Part shown: in pieces, positions 1 to 8,290 of the stretch
Position numbering within the stretch: the first letter of the stretch is position 1
Layout: each line of letters opens with the position of its first letter
Assembly: GCA_016125405.1 (NCBI GenBank)
Contig: WGLW01000009.1
Span: forward strand, 1-64,000
Reading direction: 5' to 3'
Length of the DNA stretch: 64,000 nucleotides
Origin: Alphaproteobacteria bacterium
GTDB taxonomy: Bacteria > Pseudomonadota > Alphaproteobacteria > Caulobacterales > Hyphomonadaceae
Made by a program: the position numbers and the translations under genes
Notes under the pieces: generated by a model
Told to the model about the DNA's origin: nothing
The model's input: the letters and a program-made list of their open reading frames with translations, nothing else
The model's database searches: none

Positions 1-44
1 GCAACCACTCGCTCACGGATGTCTTCTGAATACGGCCTCGCCAT
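1..44 (-). CDS. IS630-type transposase, N-terminal fragment (cut by window edge)
   Basis: On the minus strand an ATG at 44 opens a frame that runs off the window and reads MARPYSEDIRERVV. This matches the usual N-terminal helix-turn-helix start of IS630-family transposases. A GGA ribosome binding site lies about 7 bases upstream. Only 14 residues are visible, so the family call rests on this short motif. The insertion-sequence end should lie between here and the IalB-like gene at 201, but no inverted repeat could be confirmed. Confidence 0.55.
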   Translation of the reverse strand, partial: MARPYSEDIRERVV

Positions 45-200
45 GGCTCATCCTTCCCAGGTCCGAATCACCGGGTAAGACTCGCCCCACTGTCGCCGTT
101 TGGGAATCCCCAGATTCCTTCAGACCGGAAAATGCTTTAGTTCGGGGTTAGCCAGTGTCTGGAGCGGACGCCGGGCGGACGCGTGGAAGAAGGACCGGCG

Positions 201-716
201 ATGATGCGTAGTCCAGCAGCCTGTCTTGTCCTTGCCGCCGGCCTTTGTGTCGCGGTGTGCGCCGCCCTGCCGGCGAGCGCGCAGACCAAGGCGATTGGCC
301 GCTACAAGGACTGGCGCGTCTACACCGAGGGCACGGGCAAGAACCAGATCTGCTTCGCCGCAACCTCGGCGGAGGACGCCTCGCCGAAGAATGTCGATCA
401 TGGCGATGTCGATTTCTTCGTGGCGACGTGGAAATCGGGCTCGGCCTCGAACCAGCCCAGCCTGCGCGTCGGCTATGACCTGCGCACGGATCTGGCGCCG
501 CGGGCGAGCGTCGGCCGCGACCGCTTCCGCATGTATGCGTCCGGGTCGGAGGCTTTCTTTCCCGACGGCGAGGAAAGCTCGCTGATCAAGGCGGTGAAGA
601 AGGGCAGGGAGCTGCGCATCGAGGCTGTTTCGAAAAAGTCCGAGCGCACGGCCTACAGCTTTTCGCTGCAGGGCTCGACGGACGCCATCGAGAAGGCGCA
701 CGCGCTCTGCCGGTAA
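201..716 (+). CDS. Secreted IalB-like protein
   Basis: A 171-aa exported protein. Residues 1-28 form a signal peptide ending Pro-Ala-Ser-Ala-Gln, so the mature protein is periplasmic or secreted. The mature start (RYKDWRVYTE, then a Cys in ICFAAT) and the closing Cys (ALCR) resemble the invasion-associated locus B family, small disulfide-containing periplasmic proteins of alphaproteobacteria. Their biochemical role is unknown. The start at 201 is chosen over 183 because GGAAGAAGGA sits just upstream of 201 and the signal peptide begins there. The gene stands alone, tail-to-tail with the SET-domain gene. Confidence 0.6.
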   Translation: MMRSPAACLVLAAGLCVAVCAALPASAQTKAIGRYKDWRVYTEGTGKNQICFAATSAEDASPKNVDHGDVDFFVATWKSGSASNQPSLRVGYDLRTDLAPRASVGRDRFRMYASGSEAFFPDGEESSLIKAVKKGRELRIEAVSKKSERTAYSFSLQGSTDAIEKAHALCR

Positions 717-756
717 TCACCGCCGACCCTGGCCGCTGGCTCTGACTGCCGGCGCC

Positions 757-1284
757 TCAGCGTTTCTTCTTCGCGGCTTTCTTCGTCTTCTTTGTGGCCG
801 CTGATTTTGCGGTCGCCTTACTGGCGCGGGGCGCCTTGCCGTGCGCTTCGGGCGCGCATTTGGGACAGCGGCAACGGCCGGCCAGGCTCTCGTCGAAATA
901 CTCCGAGCCGTAATTGTAGCTGAGTTCTTCGCCCGCCTTGATGTTGCGCTTGGAGCTGATGAAGACGCGCCGCCGGATCACGTCGGGCTCGCAGTTCGGC
1001 ACGCAGGAGTGGTTGATGTAGCGCGCGAGGTTCCAGCGCGGGGCGCCGTCCAGGGCGCCGCTCGGGCCGATGTCGAACAGGTAGACCGAGCGGCTCTTCT
1101 GGTATTCCGCCTCGGTGAGGAGGTTCCCGACATATTCGATGACGCGCTTGCCCTTCGGGATCGGCTCAAGCGCAAAGAGGCCGAGGCCTGCGCTGGAGCG
1201 CCTCACCGCCAGCTTGTACGGGCTGGGGGCTTTCGCCGGGGTGGCCGTCTTTGTCGTGGAACGTGACGAGTCGCCGAGCGCCAA
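757..1284 (-). CDS. SET-domain protein methyltransferase with basic histone-H1-like tail
   Basis: A predicted SAM-dependent lysine methyltransferase. The visible SET signature is RYINHSCVPNCEP (NHSCxPN), followed by GEELSYNY and a post-SET-like CRCPKC zinc motif. The last 28 or so residues are almost only Lys, Ala, Ser and Thr (KKTKKAAKKKR), like bacterial H1-type tails that bind DNA. The preferred start is TTG at 1284, with GGAGA 7 bases upstream. An ATG at 1359 is in frame but has no clear ribosome binding site. The substrate is unknown. The basic tail suggests a nucleoid or ribosomal target, which is inference. Confidence 0.75.
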   Translation of the reverse strand: MALGDSSRSTTKTATPAKAPSPYKLAVRRSSAGLGLFALEPIPKGKRVIEYVGNLLTEAEYQKSRSVYLFDIGPSGALDGAPRWNLARYINHSCVPNCEPDVIRRRVFISSKRNIKAGEELSYNYGSEYFDESLAGRCRCPKCAPEAHGKAPRASKATAKSAATKKTKKAAKKKR

Positions 1285-1484
1285 TCGAATATCTCCAAAG
1301 GTCAGGATTGCCGTTGCAGAAATCGCTTGGCGAACGCCGCAGCGCAAGCCCCCCGACATGTGAACGTTGACGCAGGCGGGGCTCGGCGGCGCGGAGACCT
1401 CGGCGTTGTGCAAAATTGCGCGCACATGGCTATTCCGCCGCCAGCCGGCAACGCTAGGATCGTGCGTTCCGGGGAGGGACGCCC

Positions 1485-2801
1485 ATGGAGAGCAGCGAGC
1501 AGGCCGGGACGGATGGGTCCGCCGGGCCACGCAGGCAGTCAGAGGGTCGGTCGGGCGGCAAGTTCACGCTGGCCGCCGTCGCCTCGACCATCTCGGCGTT
1601 TGTCGCCGTCTTCGGCGCCAACTGGTTCAACGCCGCCAAGCTCAACATCGACCAGGCCGACCTTGCGATGCGCTATGCGCAGTTCGCGCGGGGCGACGGC
1701 ACGACGCCGCCCGGCCTGGAGGAGAAGGTGTTCGTGATGAACGCCATGGCGGCCGCCGGCTTCGGGCAACTGGCGCAGCAGGCCCGGCGCGAGGCGCGCG
1801 ACGCACAGGTGAGGCGCATCACCGATGCACAACTCGACGAGCCGGTGCATCCCTCCTTGAATATCGGCATACCCGGACTGACCGTGGGGCAGCTCGAAAC
1901 CATTCTCGCCTTCGTCAATGTATTTGAGACGGGAAAGATACGCGGGGACTATTCCGGGTTGTCCCATAGTCCTGAAGGCGCCGGGGGTCTCAGTTACGGA
2001 CTTCACGGGTTTTCGCTGACCAGCGGCGCCCTCTACACGGTTGTGGCGGCTTATACGGAAGCAGACGGCGCGCGATACGCGGACGCGTTGCGACCCTACC
2101 TCGACCGGATAAAGGCCCGGGACCGTTCGCTTGCCGATGACGCGAATTTCTTGAGCGTCTTGCGGGCTGCGGGCCAGGACCCGGTCATGCAAAGCACGCA
2201 ACTTGAGGTCTCGCTGAAGGGGTACTTCATGCCGACCTTCGCCAAGGCCCAGGAACTCGGCTTGCGGCAGCCGCTCAGCTACGCGGTGGTCTACGATTCC
2301 TACATAAATAGCGGTCGTCTCAACATGTACGATCGCACCGTCGCTCAGGTCGGTCCGCTCAACGGAGCGAACGAGAAGGAATGGATTGCGGCCTATGTCG
2401 CCACGCGCAAGGAATGGCTGGCGGAGCGCTTTCCGCAGCTTGTGCCGCGAATGGAGACGTTCGAGCGGTTGATCGCGGCAGACAACTGGTCACTGACGCT
2501 TCCAGTCTCTGTTCTTCTGAATCCGAGCCACGAGGTTACGATCCGCCGTGAGGACCTGACTGGCGATGCATTGGTGCGCGCCAATACGGACGCCGTGCTG
2601 AAGGATGCGCTGGCGAACGATTCGGACGGAGCGGGGTTCTTCGAACGGGCCGGCGCCAGCCTTGACGCCATGTTCAAAAGCCGAAAGCGGGCTCCAGCGG
2701 CGCCCTCGATCCAGCCTGCGACACCGGACGATACGATTGCCTCACCCAGAGAGGCGGGCACGGTTGTCAAACCTGCCCAGCCCGCTGCAACCACACACTA
2801 G
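1485..2801 (+). CDS. Membrane-anchored GH46-like (chitosanase/lysozyme fold) protein
   Basis: A 438-aa protein with a Ser/Gly-rich cytoplasmic start, one membrane segment at about residues 28-46, and a large domain that looks like a GH46 chitosanase. The stretch LAFVNVFETG places an acidic residue (Glu148) where GH46 enzymes have the catalytic acid. GGLSYGLHGF follows at about 168-176, with Glu164 near the second acidic position. The later pattern SYAVVYDSYINSG and EWIAAYVATRKEW is also GH46-like. The C-terminal 50 residues are Pro/Ala-rich and probably disordered. Family membership is from motif order only. The substrate could be peptidoglycan rather than chitosan. It overlaps the lyase gene tail-to-tail by 4 bases. 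Confidence 0.55.
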   Translation: MESSEQAGTDGSAGPRRQSEGRSGGKFTLAAVASTISAFVAVFGANWFNAAKLNIDQADLAMRYAQFARGDGTTPPGLEEKVFVMNAMAAAGFGQLAQQARREARDAQVRRITDAQLDEPVHPSLNIGIPGLTVGQLETILAFVNVFETGKIRGDYSGLSHSPEGAGGLSYGLHGFSLTSGALYTVVAAYTEADGARYADALRPYLDRIKARDRSLADDANFLSVLRAAGQDPVMQSTQLEVSLKGYFMPTFAKAQELGLRQPLSYAVVYDSYINSGRLNMYDRTVAQVGPLNGANEKEWIAAYVATRKEWLAERFPQLVPRMETFERLIAADNWSLTLPVSVLLNPSHEVTIRREDLTGDALVRANTDAVLKDALANDSDGAGFFERAGASLDAMFKSRKRAPAAPSIQPATPDDTIASPREAGTVVKPAQPAATTH

Positions 2802-4321
2802 ATCGCGATCTCTCGGCGGCCGAGCTTGCCGCTCAGGTTGGCGAGCACGCGGTCCATCGGCGTATCCTCGGTCAGCATCGGCGCGTCATCGCCCAGCGCG
2901 TCGATGAAGTCGTGGATCGGCTTGCCGACGCGGGCGCGGGTGAGCTGGCCGTCGCGTTCGCGCAGGCGGATCGCCTGGATGCAGGCGAGGGTGTGCGCCG
3001 CCAGCACCTGTTCGGTCAGCTCCAGCACGCGGATGGCGTCGCGGGCGGCGATGGTGCCCATCGAGACCTTGTCCTGGTTGTGGCATTCGGTTGAGCGCGA
3101 GAAGACCGATGCCGGCATGGTCAGCTTCAGCGCCTCGGCGGTCCAGGCGGAGACGGCGATCTGGATCGCCTTGAAGCCGTGGTTGATCGGCGCCCGTTCG
3201 CCCGTTGCGCCCGTGAGATTCGAGGGCAGGCCGTTGTTGAACTTCTCGTCGACCATCAGGGCGAGTTGCCGGTCGGCCAGGTCCGCAACGTTGGCGACCA
3301 GCGTCTTCAGCCCATCCATCGCAAAGCAGATATGGCCGCCGTAGAAATGGCCGCCATGCAGCACTTCGCCGGTATCGGGGTCGATCAGCGGATTGTCGTT
3401 GGCCGAGTTGATCTCGGTTTCGAGGAGCTTGCGGAAGGCGGGCAGCATGTCCTCCAGCACGCCGATGACGTGTGGCGCGCAGCGGATGGAATAGCGGTCC
3501 TGCAGTCGCGTCGGCGCATGCTCGCGGTCGAAGGCGGCGAGATCGTCGCGGATGCGGCGGGCGATTTCGGCCTGCCCGGGATGTGGCTTGGCTCGGAACA
3601 GCGGCTCGTCGAAATGGCGCGGATTGCCCTGCAACGCGATCAGCGCCATCGCCGTGAGGCGGGATGACAGGCGCGAAACGTTGTCGGCGCGCATCCAGGC
3701 GAGGGCGCCAAGGCCGGTCATGACGGCGGTGCCGTTCATGATCGCGAGGCCTTCTTTCGGGCGCAGCACGATCGGCTTGAGGCCGGCCAGCTTGAAGGCG
3801 GCGGCGCTCACCATGCGTTCGCCGCGGAACAGCACCTCGCGCTCGCCCGCCAGTGCGCCCGCGATGTAGGACAGCGGCGTCAAGTCGCCGGAGGCGCCCA
3901 CCGAGCCTTCGGCAGGGATTAGCGGCAGGATGTCGTTGGCGATCATGTCGCCGAGCAGCTGCGCAAGTTCGACGGAAACGCCGGACCAGCCGCAAGTGAG
4001 CGAGGCAAGGCGCACGGCCATCACCGCGCGCGTTTCGTCCGGATCGAGGAACCGGCCAAGGCCGCAGCCATGAAAGCGGGTCAGGTTGAGCGGCAGCTGC
4101 CGGATGAGCTGGTCGCGCACCTCGGTGGTGCAGCTGTCGCCATAGCCGGTGGTCACGCCATAGATGACGCCCTCGCGCGCCAGTACCTCGTCGACCAGCC
4201 CGGCGGAGCGGGCCAGCCTGTCGCGGAGCGCTCCCTCGGGCCAGAGACGCGCTGCGCCTGCGGTGCGGGCGGCGGCCCAGACGTCTTCCAGCGAAAGGGG
4301 CTCGCGGCCGACCTCAATCAT
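2798..4321 (-). CDS. MIO-type aromatic amino acid ammonia-lyase (HutH/PAL/TAL family)
   Basis: A 507-aa enzyme that removes ammonia from an aromatic amino acid to give an acrylate. The cofactor-forming Ala143-Ser144-Gly145 triad lies in GSVGASGDLTPL, the catalytic Tyr54 in IYGVTTGYG, and the conserved NDNPLID motif is present. The specificity pair is Phe83-His84 (LTRFHGCG). Histidine lyases carry Ser-His, tyrosine lyases His-Leu and phenylalanine lyases Phe-Leu, so the substrate cannot be read directly. No hutU, hutI or hutG lies nearby, which argues against a normal histidine degradation operon. Start ATG 4321 is divergent from rlmN. Confidence 0.9.
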   Translation of the reverse strand: MIEVGREPLSLEDVWAAARTAGAARLWPEGALRDRLARSAGLVDEVLAREGVIYGVTTGYGDSCTTEVRDQLIRQLPLNLTRFHGCGLGRFLDPDETRAVMAVRLASLTCGWSGVSVELAQLLGDMIANDILPLIPAEGSVGASGDLTPLSYIAGALAGEREVLFRGERMVSAAAFKLAGLKPIVLRPKEGLAIMNGTAVMTGLGALAWMRADNVSRLSSRLTAMALIALQGNPRHFDEPLFRAKPHPGQAEIARRIRDDLAAFDREHAPTRLQDRYSIRCAPHVIGVLEDMLPAFRKLLETEINSANDNPLIDPDTGEVLHGGHFYGGHICFAMDGLKTLVANVADLADRQLALMVDEKFNNGLPSNLTGATGERAPINHGFKAIQIAVSAWTAEALKLTMPASVFSRSTECHNQDKVSMGTIAARDAIRVLELTEQVLAAHTLACIQAIRLRERDGQLTRARVGKPIHDFIDALGDDAPMLTEDTPMDRVLANLSGKLGRREIAI

Positions 4322-4504
4322 ATGTGACAAAACAGTTTTCCCGCATAAATTTCGGGCGCTAGCCTCCCCGAAGCGAGGAGCGATACGGGCTCGATGCGGA
4401 CGAAGCAAGCCGCAGGCTGACGCAGGGCCGAACCTGTGGCCGATACGCTTCATGACGGGGCTGCACTCGATTTCCCGGTCCTTTGCGGCTATCTGGGGCC
4501 AGCC

Positions 4505-5680
4505 ATGGCCATCGAGCTTGATCTTTCGCATCGCGCGCCTGCCGCACCGACGGGCGCCGGTCCCGCCAACCTGCTTGGTTTGGGCCGCGAGGGCCTGCGC
4601 GCGGCGATGATCGCCGCCGGCGTCGAAGAGAAGAAGGCGCGCATGCGCGCCGGCCAGCTCTGGCGCTGGATGTATCACTACGGCGTTGGCGATTTCTCCG
4701 GCATGACCGACGTGGCCAAGGAGATGCGCGCGAAGCTGGGCGAGCATTTTTACCTGGCCCGGCCCGCGATCAACGCCGCGCAGGCGTCGGTCGACGGCAC
4801 GCGCAAGTGGCTGGTGGGCTATGGGCCGAATGTCGAGGCCGAGTGCGTCTACATTCCCGATGTCGGCAAGGCGGGGGCGCTGTGCGTGTCCAGCCAGGTG
4901 GGCTGCACGCTGACCTGCACGTTCTGCCATACCGGAACGCAGACGCTGGTGCGCAACCTTTCCGCCGCCGAGATTGTCGGCCAGGTCATGATCGCCCGCG
5001 ATGCGCTTGGCGAGTGGCCGACGTCCAACGAGAACCGCCTGCTCACAAACATTGTTTTCATGGGCATGGGCGAACCGCTCTACAATCTCGACAATGTCGT
5101 CGAGGCCATCGACACGATCGCAGACGGCGACGGCATCTCGATCTCGAAACGCCGCATCACCGTTTCCACCGCGGGCGTGGCCCCGAAAATTCCGGAACTG
5201 GGCAAGCGCACCGGCGCCATGCTGGCGATCAGCCTGCACGCCACCAATGACGACCTGCGCAACGAACTCGTGCCGATCAACCGGAAGTACAACCTGAAAG
5301 AGCTGTTCGACGCGATCCGCGCCTATCCGGATCTGTCCAACTCGAAGCGCGTGACGTTCGAATACGTCATGCTGAAGGGCGTCAACGACACGCTGGCCGA
5401 GGCGCGCGACCTTGTGAAATTGCTCAAGCACGTGCCGGCGAAGATCAACCTCATCCCGTTCAATCCCTGGCCGGGCGCCAAGTACGAGTGCTCGGACTGG
5501 GAAACCATCGAGGCGTTCGCCGAAGTGCTGAACCGCGCCGGTTACGCGAGCCCGATCCGCACGCCGCGGGGCAGGGACATCCTGGCCGCCTGCGGCCAGC
5601 TGCGGTCGGAAAGCGTGAAGGAGCGCGCGAGCGAGCGGCTGGCCCGCCGGCTCGCCGAGAAGGAAGGATCTGCGCCTTGA
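4505..5680 (+). CDS. rlmN: Dual-specificity RNA methyltransferase RlmN
   Basis: A radical SAM enzyme that methylates C2 of A2503 in 23S rRNA and A37 in some tRNAs. The iron-sulfur motif CTLTCTFC gives Cys134, Cys138 and Cys141. The methyl-carrying C-terminal cysteine is Cys363 in LAACGQL. The 391-aa length is normal for the family. The start at 4505 is preferred because it begins just before the conserved N-terminal domain. An ATG at 4436 would add 23 residues that do not look conserved. The stop overlaps the next start (TGATG at 5678-5682), so at least the first NTF2-like gene is translationally coupled. Confidence 0.95.
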   Translation: MAIELDLSHRAPAAPTGAGPANLLGLGREGLRAAMIAAGVEEKKARMRAGQLWRWMYHYGVGDFSGMTDVAKEMRAKLGEHFYLARPAINAAQASVDGTRKWLVGYGPNVEAECVYIPDVGKAGALCVSSQVGCTLTCTFCHTGTQTLVRNLSAAEIVGQVMIARDALGEWPTSNENRLLTNIVFMGMGEPLYNLDNVVEAIDTIADGDGISISKRRITVSTAGVAPKIPELGKRTGAMLAISLHATNDDLRNELVPINRKYNLKELFDAIRAYPDLSNSKRVTFEYVMLKGVNDTLAEARDLVKLLKHVPAKINLIPFNPWPGAKYECSDWETIEAFAEVLNRAGYASPIRTPRGRDILAACGQLRSESVKERASERLARRLAEKEGSAP

Positions 5681-6132
5681 TGCGCCATGCGATGGGTTTG
5701 CTGGTCCTCGCCGGCCTGGCGCCGCCGGTTCACGCGCTCGGCGTGCGGGACGACGTTTCGGCGGTGGTGAACCGGTATGTCGATCTGTTCGACCGCGGCG
5801 ACGCCTCCGCACTGGCGCACGATATCTACCGCATCGATGGCGTGTCCGCCGACGCCAAGCAGACTGAACTGGCGGCGCAGTTCAAACATCTTACCGACGA
5901 GCAGTTCAGCAATATCGAACTCTACGGCGTCGATATCTGTCCGGCGGGCGACGACCACGCGACGGCGCTGATGCGGTTCGGCCTGCGCTACACGTTTGGC
6001 GGGCTGATGCCGCCAGGCGACCAGGCGAAATCGCTGGATCTCGCCAAGACGGCCGATGGCTGGCGCATCACAGGCGAAACCGCCGCGCCATTCGACCAGA
6101 AGCTTTCCTGCAAGGATGACCCGGCGCCATGA
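5680..6132 (+). CDS. Secreted NTF2-like protein
   Basis: A 150-aa exported protein. A short signal peptide ([19 protein letters not shown]) is followed by an NTF2/SnoaL-like alpha+beta fold: a helix with VVNRYVDLFDRGDASALA and a late strand with TADGWRITGE, typical of this superfamily. No catalytic residues are obvious. AAGGAAGG lies before the ATG, which overlaps the rlmN stop by one base. It overlaps the following gene by 4 bases (ATGA), and the two proteins are related in layout. Confidence 0.6.
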   Translation: MRHAMGLLVLAGLAPPVHALGVRDDVSAVVNRYVDLFDRGDASALAHDIYRIDGVSADAKQTELAAQFKHLTDEQFSNIELYGVDICPAGDDHATALMRFGLRYTFGGLMPPGDQAKSLDLAKTADGWRITGETAAPFDQKLSCKDDPAP

Positions 6133-6584
6133 CGTTTCGCTCGATCTTCGTTCCAGTCGTCCTGATCCTGGCTGGCTGCGCGAGCGCGCCGTCCGAGAAC
6201 GCGGACGTGCACGCTTTCATGGTGGGCTACACTCAGGCGTGGAATGCGCATGACGCCGCGAAGATCGCGCGCGACTATTATCGCATGGGTCCCGGCGTCG
6301 AGGACCAGCAGGCCAGCCTGACCCGGTCATTCGAAGGACTGGTCGCGCAGGGGTATGACAAGTCGGACATTCACGAGATCAAGACGTGCATCACCGGTCC
6401 GGACACGGCGTGGGCCGGAATGCACTTCACGCGCCTCAAGGCGAACGGCGAACCCTTGCCGCCGAAGGATCGCGCCAGCCAGTACAACCTGAAGAAATTC
6501 GCTGACGGCTGGCGCATCACAAAGCTGATGGGCGGCGACGCCAGCAAGCCGCTGGCTTGCCCGGCGGCGGGGGCCGCCTCCTAG
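6129..6584 (+). CDS. NTF2-like lipoprotein
   Basis: A 151-aa predicted lipoprotein with lipobox LAGC (Cys17). The mature part has the same plan as the gene before it: a helix YTQAWNAHDAAKIARDYY at the start and KKFADGWRITKLMGG near the end, again an NTF2-like fold. The pair probably arose by duplication. One copy keeps a plain signal peptide and the other a lipid anchor. The function is unknown. The end is close to the convergent carbonic anhydrase gene. Confidence 0.6.
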   Translation: MTFRSIFVPVVLILAGCASAPSENADVHAFMVGYTQAWNAHDAAKIARDYYRMGPGVEDQQASLTRSFEGLVAQGYDKSDIHEIKTCITGPDTAWAGMHFTRLKANGEPLPPKDRASQYNLKKFADGWRITKLMGGDASKPLACPAAGAAS

Positions 6585-6617
6585 ACCGCTCGTCGTTTGT
6601 TGTTCAGGGCTTGTTGT

Positions 6618-7274
6618 TCAGACGGGCGCTTCGCTCGGCACTACGGCGAAACCGCCGGTCCCCGGATCGCGCCAGTGCAATTCTCCCCGACCGATCGAGA
6701 ACCACGCGCCATCGAGATTGAGTTGCCCGTCCGCGACCGCGTCGCGCACGAACGGGAATGACATGAGGTTGGCGAGCGACTGGCCCACGGCGCCATGCTC
6801 GACCGCTTCCTGCCAGTCCGTCTTAGATACGGAGGGATTCGAAAGCACCGCATCGCGCGCTTCCGTCATGATCTCGACCCACGGCGCGATGAAGCGGCCG
6901 ACCGGGCGGGCGGCCGCGGCGGCGATCGAGGCGGCGACGCCGCCGCATCCGCCGTGACCCATCACCACGATCTCCTTCACCTTGAGGATCGTGACGGCGA
7001 ATTCCAGCGCCGAGGAAACGCCGTGAAGCCCCGCAGTTTCCTCATACGGCGGCACGAGCGCGGCGACGTTGCGCACAACGAACAGTTCGCCCGGCGCGCC
7101 GTCGAAGATCATGGCGGGATCGGCGCGGCTGTCGGCGCAGGCGATAATCATGGTCGCGGGCTGTTGGCCGTCGCGCAGCTCGCGAAAGAGCTGCGACTGC
7201 TCGCGATACCGTCCCTGCCGGAACCGGCGGTAACCGGCGATGAGGCCCTGCGCGTCTTCGGCGAAGTCGGTCAT
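6618..7274 (-). CDS. Beta-class carbonic anhydrase
   Basis: A 218-aa cytoplasmic zinc enzyme interconverting CO2 and bicarbonate. Zinc ligands are visible: Cys46 with the Asp48/Arg50 dyad in CADSR, and His107 and Cys110 in HGGCGG. The ATG at 7274 has AAGGAG upstream. It is divergent from a TetR-family gene with about 200 bases between them, so the TetR protein may control it, but no shared operator was proven. Confidence 0.93.
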   Translation of the reverse strand: MTDFAEDAQGLIAGYRRFRQGRYREQSQLFRELRDGQQPATMIIACADSRADPAMIFDGAPGELFVVRNVAALVPPYEETAGLHGVSSALEFAVTILKVKEIVVMGHGGCGGVAASIAAAAARPVGRFIAPWVEIMTEARDAVLSNPSVSKTDWQEAVEHGAVGQSLANLMSFPFVRDAVADGQLNLDGAWFSIGRGELHWRDPGTGGFAVVPSEAPV

Positions 7275-7437
7275 GGGGCTCCTTGTCGTGGTCTGGATCA
7301 GGGTCTGGCGCAGTAAATTCGGTTGCGGACCTATAGCAGCGGCGGCGAGCCGGCAAACCCTGCGCCGGCCGGGGTGATTGCGGTAACCATGAAGTCCGGC
7401 GCCGATGGATTGACCAGCGGCGTCCTTTGCCGGACAA

Positions 7438-7452
7438 GGAACGCCTAGTTCC
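7438..7452. promoter_or_regulatory. Possible TetR operator, GGAAC-N5-GTTCC
   Basis: A perfect inverted repeat of GGAAC and GTTCC around a 5-base centre lies about 30 bases before the TetR gene at 7482 and inside the divergent spacer. An overlapping CCTA/TAGG repeat extends it. The position suits autoregulation. The symmetry is short, so this is a weak call. Confidence 0.3.
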
Positions 7453-7481
7453 GTTAGGCCCCGTTTTGGGACGAAACCCCG

Positions 7482-8117
7482 ATGTCCGAGCAGGATCTGC
7501 CTCCAGAGGCGGTGGAAGAAGGCGAAAAACGCCGCGTGGGGCCGCGTCGCAGCGAGGCCTCGACCAACGCCGTGCTTCATGCGGCCTATATCGAGCTGAG
7601 CGAGCATGGCTGGCGCGGCTTTTCTGTCGACCGCGTCGCCAAGAATGCGCGTGCGTCCAAGCAGACGATCTATCGCTGGTGGAAATCGGCCGCGTGTCTT
7701 TCGGTCGATGCTGCGCTCGGACGGCTGGCGGCGGTGCGGACGCCTGTGGGCGTGGACTCGGCGCCGGCCGATGTGAGGGACCGCGTGGCGGCGCTGATCG
7801 AACCCATGCTGCTCGCGGTGAGAACGGGCGACGGCGCCCATGCCTGGCGCGGCGCGCTCTTGGCGGCGGCGGACGATCAGGATGCAGGGGAAACTTTCCG
7901 CGCCTGGTTTTCGGAGAAGGTGAAGATCCCGCTGCGCCACATCCTCGCCGAACAGGCGCTCAAGGGCGCGATCCGCCGTGACTGGGACATTGATCTCGCG
8001 ACCGAGCTGCTGTTCGGTCCGATCTGGCACCGCCTGATCGCGATGCGCGGCCCGGTGCCGGAAAGCTATTCCCGCCGGCTGGTCGAAAGCGTCCTCAAGG
8101 CGCTGGCGCCGAACTGA
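7482..8117 (+). CDS. TetR/AcrR-family transcriptional regulator
   Basis: A 211-aa regulator. The N-terminal helix-turn-helix includes FSVDRVAKNARASKQTIYRWWKS, the usual TetR recognition pattern. The C-terminal ligand-binding half is variable and gives no hint of the inducer. It lies divergent from carbonic anhydrase and ahead of rimP. A small GAGAGGC/GCCTCTC hairpin at 8128-8150 follows the stop codon and may end its transcript, though it has no T-run. Confidence 0.85.
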   Translation: MSEQDLPPEAVEEGEKRRVGPRRSEASTNAVLHAAYIELSEHGWRGFSVDRVAKNARASKQTIYRWWKSAACLSVDAALGRLAAVRTPVGVDSAPADVRDRVAALIEPMLLAVRTGDGAHAWRGALLAAADDQDAGETFRAWFSEKVKIPLRHILAEQALKGAIRRDWDIDLATELLFGPIWHRLIAMRGPVPESYSRRLVESVLKALAPN

Positions 8118-8199
8118 GACGCCGGGCGAGAGGCCATCAAGGAGCCTCTCGACAGGCATGGAAATAGCGCCTATATGGCGCTCCAACAGTTCACAACTT

Positions 8200-8233
8200 G
8201 AAGCGGCGGCCCCGGGAACTGGGCCGCCGCTTC
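8200..8233 (+). promoter_or_regulatory. rimP leader hairpin
   Basis: A perfect 13-bp inverted repeat (GAAGCGGCGGCCC, 8-base loop, complement at 8221-8233) lies about 60 bases upstream of rimP. No T-run follows, so it is not a plain terminator. Structured leaders are known before rimP-nusA operons and are thought to act in attenuation or NusA feedback. Assignment to the known rimP-leader family would need a covariance search. Confidence 0.5.
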
Positions 8234-8290
8234 CAGTTTCAGGCCCGGAGTCCCCGGGCGAAAGTCTGGGAACGGAGACAGCCCCGACCC

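Noticed and set aside
4322-5812. N-terminal extension of the lyase frame on the minus strand across rlmN
   Set aside because: The extension is opposite rlmN and has no family similarity. The lyase starts properly at 4321.
7438-7465. GGAAC followed by CGTT before the TetR gene, tested as an EcfG promoter
   Set aside because: The spacer is 19 bases, outside the 16-17 allowed.
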